From CAYNRE01 sp964399535 (GTDB lineage Bacteria; Planctomycetota; Planctomycetia; Pirellulales; CAYNRE01): a stretch of DNA of 64,000 nucleotides. A program made the translations under genes and the position numbers. The stretch is from contig CAYNRE010000005.1 of the NCBI GenBank assembly GCA_964399535.1, forward strand, positions 310,001-374,000. Direction: 5' to 3'. This document shows, piece by piece, positions 60,166-64,000 of this stretch (positions within the stretch are counted from its first letter, which is position 1; each line of letters starts with the position of its first letter). Below the pieces are notes generated by a model. It ran no database searches and was not told the origin of the DNA. It was given only the letters and a program-made list of their open reading frames with translations.

Positions 60166-61350
60166 TCAGCTTCCGCGACGCTTTTGCGAAGCCCACCAAG
60201 CCAGGCTGGCCAAAGCCAGGCCCGCTAGCCCCAACGAGGAGGGCTCTGGCACGGCCGCGATCGCTTGCATCGTGAAATCCGCCTCACGCGCGCTAAACGT
60301 CAGGCGCAGCGGAAACGCCGACACGTCGTCGGAATCGACAAGCGGCTCCAGCCCCGTAATCGAGAATTCCGCGACGCCGCCCCCCGGAAAGCTGGAAAAA
60401 TCGACCTGCTCGCCCGTTTGATAGCTGCCGATGGTCTGGCCGTCGACTGAAACAACGAATGGGTTGCTGAATCCGGAGGGGAATTCGGCGATCGCGGTGA
60501 ACAAGTCTCCGGACGTCATTTTGTAGTGAAACCCGCTCGCCGTTGGAGGATCGAACCACTGCCCTGAGAGTGCGTCTTGAAACACAAACAGGGGGGCGCC
60601 GCCGTTGTCGCCGGGCAATACGGTGGTTGGCAGTAGTGGCTCGGCCGACGAGCTAAGCGAGTTCAAAACGACCCGATCAACGGCCAAGAAATGCGTTGCA
60701 GACTCAAGTCCGGGAATAAAGAAAGGATCTTCTGGATCGCCGTAGCCGAGAAAACTGGCTGTCGAAACGATTCTGAGCGAATAGTCCCCGCCGGCTTCGA
60801 GCGGGATACTCTCGCGGTGCCAGCCGAGTTCGCCCTCCGGCACGAAAGGCGAAATGCTGGCTACCAGACCAAAAGCGCTCGACCCAGGATCGCGCAGATA
60901 CACTTCACCCCACGCAGTTCCACCGAGCCCGCTGAAATCAGAGGCCCAATCAAGGCTGATCGCATCTCCTGCGCCGGCGAAAAAGCTCTGTTCGATGCTT
61001 ACGTCAGCTTCGGTGTAGAATGGATAGCCAGCGTTCTCGGCCGTCGCGACCAAATAGGCCATGTAGCTACCATTCGTCGGTTGTGTTAGGTTCCATCCCA
61101 ATTGCGTGGCATACGCAGAACCAAATGCACCGCCACTCGCCGCTACGCCCGGTACCCAGTTGCTCAAATCGCCAGTTTCAAAGCTGCCGTTAACTACCTG
61201 GGCCGGGCAATCGCCGCCGCCTGCGAGCAAAATCGGGCTCGTAGTCATTGCTACGAATAGAGATTTCAGTAGTGCCCTCGATAGCGAGGTCACCTGGTCG
61301 AGCGTTCTCGGAGAACCCTTGAAACACGCTCGACGGCTGAATCGCAGCAT
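60166..61350 (-). CDS. PEP-CTERM exported protein
   Basis: 394 residues from the ATG at 61350; the frame extends to 61722, but that part has no signal-like start and a shadow-like composition. The N-terminus has a signal-like segment (LLKSLFVAMTTSPILLAGG). The mature part begins VVNGSFETGDLSNWVPG, the start of a jelly-roll (choice-of-anchor / DUF642-like) module. The C-terminus AVPEPSSLGLAGLALASLAWWASQKRRGS is a PEP-CTERM signal. It is the third PEP-CTERM gene in the window and is divergent from a second sigma/kinase pair. Confidence 0.88.
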   Translation of the reverse strand: MLRFSRRACFKGSPRTLDQVTSLSRALLKSLFVAMTTSPILLAGGGDCPAQVVNGSFETGDLSNWVPGVAASGGAFGSAYATQLGWNLTQPTNGSYMAYLVATAENAGYPFYTEADVSIEQSFFAGAGDAISLDWASDFSGLGGTAWGEVYLRDPGSSAFGLVASISPFVPEGELGWHRESIPLEAGGDYSLRIVSTASFLGYGDPEDPFFIPGLESATHFLAVDRVVLNSLSSSAEPLLPTTVLPGDNGGAPLFVFQDALSGQWFDPPTASGFHYKMTSGDLFTAIAEFPSGFSNPFVVSVDGQTIGSYQTGEQVDFSSFPGGGVAEFSITGLEPLVDSDDVSAFPLRLTFSAREADFTMQAIAAVPEPSSLGLAGLALASLAWWASQKRRGS

Positions 61351-61730
61351 GACATCTCTCTCTGGTGCTACCCGACAACGCGCTTCAAACGGCGAGACTT
61401 CCCGAAAAACCCTGGCGCCGCTCCGTCTGAACCCGCGGTGCGGACCAATCAAACCGCTCGGAAGGCGACCCTCGAGGCTACTCAGCGCGCACCCACTCTG
61501 CGCACCCCCGTTTTGGCGAGTGGAACCGCGGCATTTGGTCGATTGATCGCAATCCTTCCATTTCCTTATCTGCGCAAATCCGGAGGATAGGACGCTTATT
61601 TTTTCGGTTCTCAGATTCCGACATCGCGGCATAATAGATACCCGTGCTGCTAGGCAATTGCGCTTCCCTGAACGAACGGCACTACCGTTCGGCTTTTGGC
61701 GAGTAAAACCTGGCGACCCCAAGGTGGTGG
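61351..61730. other. Divergent intergenic region, PEP-CTERM gene / sigma factor
   Basis: 380 bases. An AT-rich part at 61550-61640 includes CATAAT (about 61630-61635), a possible -10 for the sigma gene, but no good -35 was found. No gene is supported. Confidence 0.45.
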
Positions 61731-62420
61731 ATGCCTCAAGGCCGTCACAAAAACACGAACTCCGGCAGAGACTCGGACACTTTCGCCCGGGTCAAGTCCT
61801 CGAGCACCGGCGCATCGTCTACTGCCCAGGTGGCCGTTTGGTTGATTGAAGCCCGCGCTGGCTCAACTAGGGCACTCGAACAAGTCTTGAAATACTGCCA
61901 GCGCCGACTGGTTTCTTCTGCGCGCCGAGGCATCGATCCGCGAATTCGCGCCAAGGTAAACCCGTCCGACCTAATTCAAGACTCCTTGGCGGATTTTCAC
62001 CGGCGTTTTGCTTCGTTTCGCGGAGAAACCGAAGGGGAACTACTGGCCTGGGTCCACGGCATACTCGAAAACAACCTGGCCCGGGTGCATCGCTATTTTC
62101 TAGGTACACAGAAACGCCAAGCGCGCCGCGAGGTGGCACTTGGCCAGGGAGGCTGCGAGGAGACCGCTGCCTCAGATTCTCAAAGCAGCGATGGCGCACG
62201 CCGACTGGAACGCGATGAGCAGGCCCAGCAAGTAGCCGACGCACTTCGCAAATTGACCGTTCGGCAACAGCAGGTGATTCGGCTACGTTATTGGGAAAAA
62301 CTCAGCATCGAAGAGACTGCTCGCGCGATGAATTGCAGTCCCGCGGCGGCCGCAAAGCTGTTGGCCCGGGCAATTCATAAATTCAAGCGACAGTTCCAGA
62401 AAGGCGAACATGCGAGCTGA
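61731..62420 (+). CDS. ECF-type RNA polymerase sigma factor (second copy)
   Basis: 229 residues. Region 2 is VNPSDLIQDSLADFHRRFASFRGETEGELLAWVHGILENNLARVHRY. Region 4 is LTVRQQQVIRLRYWEKLSIEETARAMNCSPAAAAKLLARAIHKFKRQ. The first 30 residues are Ser/Thr-rich and unassigned. AAGGTGG precedes the ATG. Its stop (TGA at 62418) overlaps the start of a second Ser/Thr kinase. Its sequence is clearly distinct from the sigma factor at 22904, so it is not a recent duplicate. Confidence 0.92.
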   Translation: MPQGRHKNTNSGRDSDTFARVKSSSTGASSTAQVAVWLIEARAGSTRALEQVLKYCQRRLVSSARRGIDPRIRAKVNPSDLIQDSLADFHRRFASFRGETEGELLAWVHGILENNLARVHRYFLGTQKRQARREVALGQGGCEETAASDSQSSDGARRLERDEQAQQVADALRKLTVRQQQVIRLRYWEKLSIEETARAMNCSPAAAAKLLARAIHKFKRQFQKGEHAS

Positions 62421-64000
62421 CGCGTTTCTGCGACATTTCGCGGAACGCTACGAGTGGGACGCGCTAATGCGGCCTCGTCCGGCGTTGCCGGTGTCGCAGG
62501 AAAAGTCCGGTGTAACCACCCCGTTAGTAACAGGGCCCTACGCCTTCGCGCCCGGATGCTTTGTCGATCGCTACGTTCTGGTTCGCGAACTCCGGCAGGG
62601 GGGCCACGGAATTGTTTGGCTGGCGCGCGACACGGCAGTCGATCGAGAAGTAATCGTCAAGATTCCTCGCTCCGACGGATTGATCGCGTCCGAAGCGGCG
62701 ATACGCTTTATCGTTGAAATGCGGGCAACCGGACGGCTTTCGCACCCGAATATCGTGCCGATCTACGACGTTGGCGTGTTTGCCAACTCGTGTTATCTGG
62801 TAATGCCGTATTTCAGCTTGGGCAGTCTGGCCGATTGTCTTGCGCAAGGCTCTCGAGAATTCACCTTTCGCCAGATCGCCCAGTTGGCGAGCGATCTGGC
62901 TACCGCGATGCAGTATGCCCATCAAAACCAGGTCCTGCACCGCGACCTGAAGCCAAGCAATATCTTGCTGACGACGGCGGCGACTCCCTCGACTCAGTCG
63001 CACGAGACCGACGAACTCGTGCCCCTCATCGCAGATTTTGGCCTCGCCAAACTACGGGAAGGGGCTTCCGTGACCGAACTCACGCTCACTGGAGCGGTCT
63101 TCGGCACGCCGTCGTATATGGCGCCGGAGCAGGCTGCGGGTCGAACGGCAGAAGTCGGCGTCTGGACCGACGTGTACGCGATCGGTGCAACGATGTTTGA
63201 ACTGCTCACCGGGCGCCCTCCGTTCTGCGCGAGCAACCCCACCGAGGTATTGAGGCAGGTAATCGACGACGAGCCAGTAGCGCCGCGCCGCCTGCGTTCG
63301 ATCGTCCCCCGTGACCTGGAAACCATCACGCTCAAGTGCCTTGAGAAGCACCCTCGCCACCGCTACCAGTCGGCATCGGCGCTTGCCGACGACCTGTCGA
63401 GGTTCGTCGAAGGGAGTCCGATTCGCGCGCGCTCGGCGAGCATCCCGACTCGGGCAGTAAAATGGGCGCGGCGCCATCCGGCCCTCGCCGCGTACTCGGT
63501 CGCCGGCGTGCTGGCACTGGTTGCAATCGCCATGGCAGCGATCTGGCATATGGCAACGCTGAACCGCGCCATGCATGCGGCTCGCGCGGCGGAGGCCCGT
63601 GCCGAATCGCAATCGGTCCGACTGCGCAATCAAGTGTATCAACAAGACTTGCAGATGGCCTACCAGGCCCTGCAGCGAGGTGACACGGTCGAAGCGCTCG
63701 AGCTCTCGGCCCCCTATGTGTCGGTAGCAGGCTCCGATCAAAAAGGCTTTTTTGCGCACCTGTTGGCGCGCTCTTGTATCGGTTCGCCGCGCACCTTTAG
63801 CGGCCTGAAGGGCGATGTCTACGATATTGCTTATTCGGCCGATGGAGGGCGCGTCGCCGCCGTCGATGCGACTGGGCACGTGCGAGTTTGGAACTCGCAA
63901 AGCGGCGCCGCGTTGCCTTGGCCGAACAAGATCGAGGGATACATCGATTCGATTGTATTCTCCGCTGATGGAAAGTATCTGGCATCTTCGGGAAGCGACG
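62410..64000 (+). CDS. Ser/Thr protein kinase with WD40 repeats (runs off the window)
   Basis: 530 codons are visible from the ATG at 62410, which overlaps the last 11 bases of the sigma-factor gene. The Hanks-type kinase occupies about 58-340: glycine loop LRQGGHGIVWLARD, K84 in VIVKIPR, D179 in HRDLKPSNILL, D209 in DFGLAKL and MAPEQAAG. One membrane helix lies at about 356-380 (HPALAAYSVAGVLALVAIAMAAIW). A helical linker follows, and WD40-type blades start near residue 460 (DVYDIAYSADGGRVAAVDATGHVRVWNSQSGA, then IDSIVFSADGKYLASSGSD). More blades are expected beyond the window. Extracytoplasmic sensing linked to the coupled sigma factor is inferred. Confidence 0.93.
   Translation, partial: MRADAFLRHFAERYEWDALMRPRPALPVSQEKSGVTTPLVTGPYAFAPGCFVDRYVLVRELRQGGHGIVWLARDTAVDREVIVKIPRSDGLIASEAAIRFIVEMRATGRLSHPNIVPIYDVGVFANSCYLVMPYFSLGSLADCLAQGSREFTFRQIAQLASDLATAMQYAHQNQVLHRDLKPSNILLTTAATPSTQSHETDELVPLIADFGLAKLREGASVTELTLTGAVFGTPSYMAPEQAAGRTAEVGVWTDVYAIGATMFELLTGRPPFCASNPTEVLRQVIDDEPVAPRRLRSIVPRDLETITLKCLEKHPRHRYQSASALADDLSRFVEGSPIRARSASIPTRAVKWARRHPALAAYSVAGVLALVAIAMAAIWHMATLNRAMHAARAAEARAESQSVRLRNQVYQQDLQMAYQALQRGDTVEALELSAPYVSVAGSDQKGFFAHLLARSCIGSPRTFSGLKGDVYDIAYSADGGRVAAVDATGHVRVWNSQSGAALPWPNKIEGYIDSIVFSADGKYLASSGSD

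Overview
The window is high-GC bacterial DNA whose gene content points to a planctomycete, most likely of the Pirellulales group. The evidence is a BBP7-type outer-membrane protein, an LESRRLLA-type N-terminal motif on an RTX protein, three PEP-CTERM proteins, two ECF-sigma/Ser-Thr-kinase gene pairs, several sulfatases, a redoxin/cytochrome c/copper-monooxygenase fusion and a dockerin-like EF-hand pair. This assignment is inferred from content; no rRNA or tRNA gene was seen.

Layout. 1-8.2 kb: the end of a giant repeat-rich secreted protein, then a BBP7-type protein. 8.3-14 kb: a small unknown protein, a GNAT-like protein and a DUF4175-like membrane protein with a very long Gly/Ser/Glu/Pro-rich segment. 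14.4-19.2 kb: mnmG, an unexplained structured RNA zone behind a near-consensus promoter, an HTH-receiver fusion and a histidine kinase. 19.4-26.3 kb: a UPF0173 hydrolase, an ankyrin protein, an RTX protein and an ECF sigma/kinase pair. 26.5-28.1 kb: a retron, meaning a reverse transcriptase preceded by an msr-msd RNA bounded by 18-nt inverted repeats. 28.5-32.4 kb: rpmB and gatC-gatA-gatB. 32.6-35.6 kb: two sulfatases on the minus strand. 35.6-38.7 kb: a repeat-bearing, less GC-biased patch with a DUF4365-like protein and a zinc-ribbon protein. 38.7-44 kb: a di-heme cytochrome, a DUF2147 protein, and a glycosyltransferase overlapping an alkaline-phosphatase-superfamily gene. 44-48.2 kb: a tightly overlapping minus-strand operon of an alkyl-DHAP-synthase-like flavoprotein, a glycerol-3-phosphate dehydrogenase and a diacylglycerol-kinase-like protein, read here as an ether-lipid/glycerolipid operon. 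48.4-61.4 kb: a membrane SGNH hydrolase, two PEP-CTERM proteins with long leaders, a TetR regulator, the redoxin/cytochrome/monooxygenase fusion, a HerA-like ATPase and a third PEP-CTERM protein. 61.7 kb to the end: a second sigma/kinase pair, with the kinase running off the window.

The most notable system is the retron at 26541-28053. The RT has YADD, an LPQGAP-type motif and an LVVN motif. Ten bases upstream of its start codon lies the second arm of a 17/18 inverted repeat enclosing about 130 nt with msr-like and msd-like hairpins. A guanosine directly follows the first arm in the same position as the branching G of known retrons. No effector gene is visible beside it. The second most notable item is the structured RNA candidate at about 16.5-16.9 kb.
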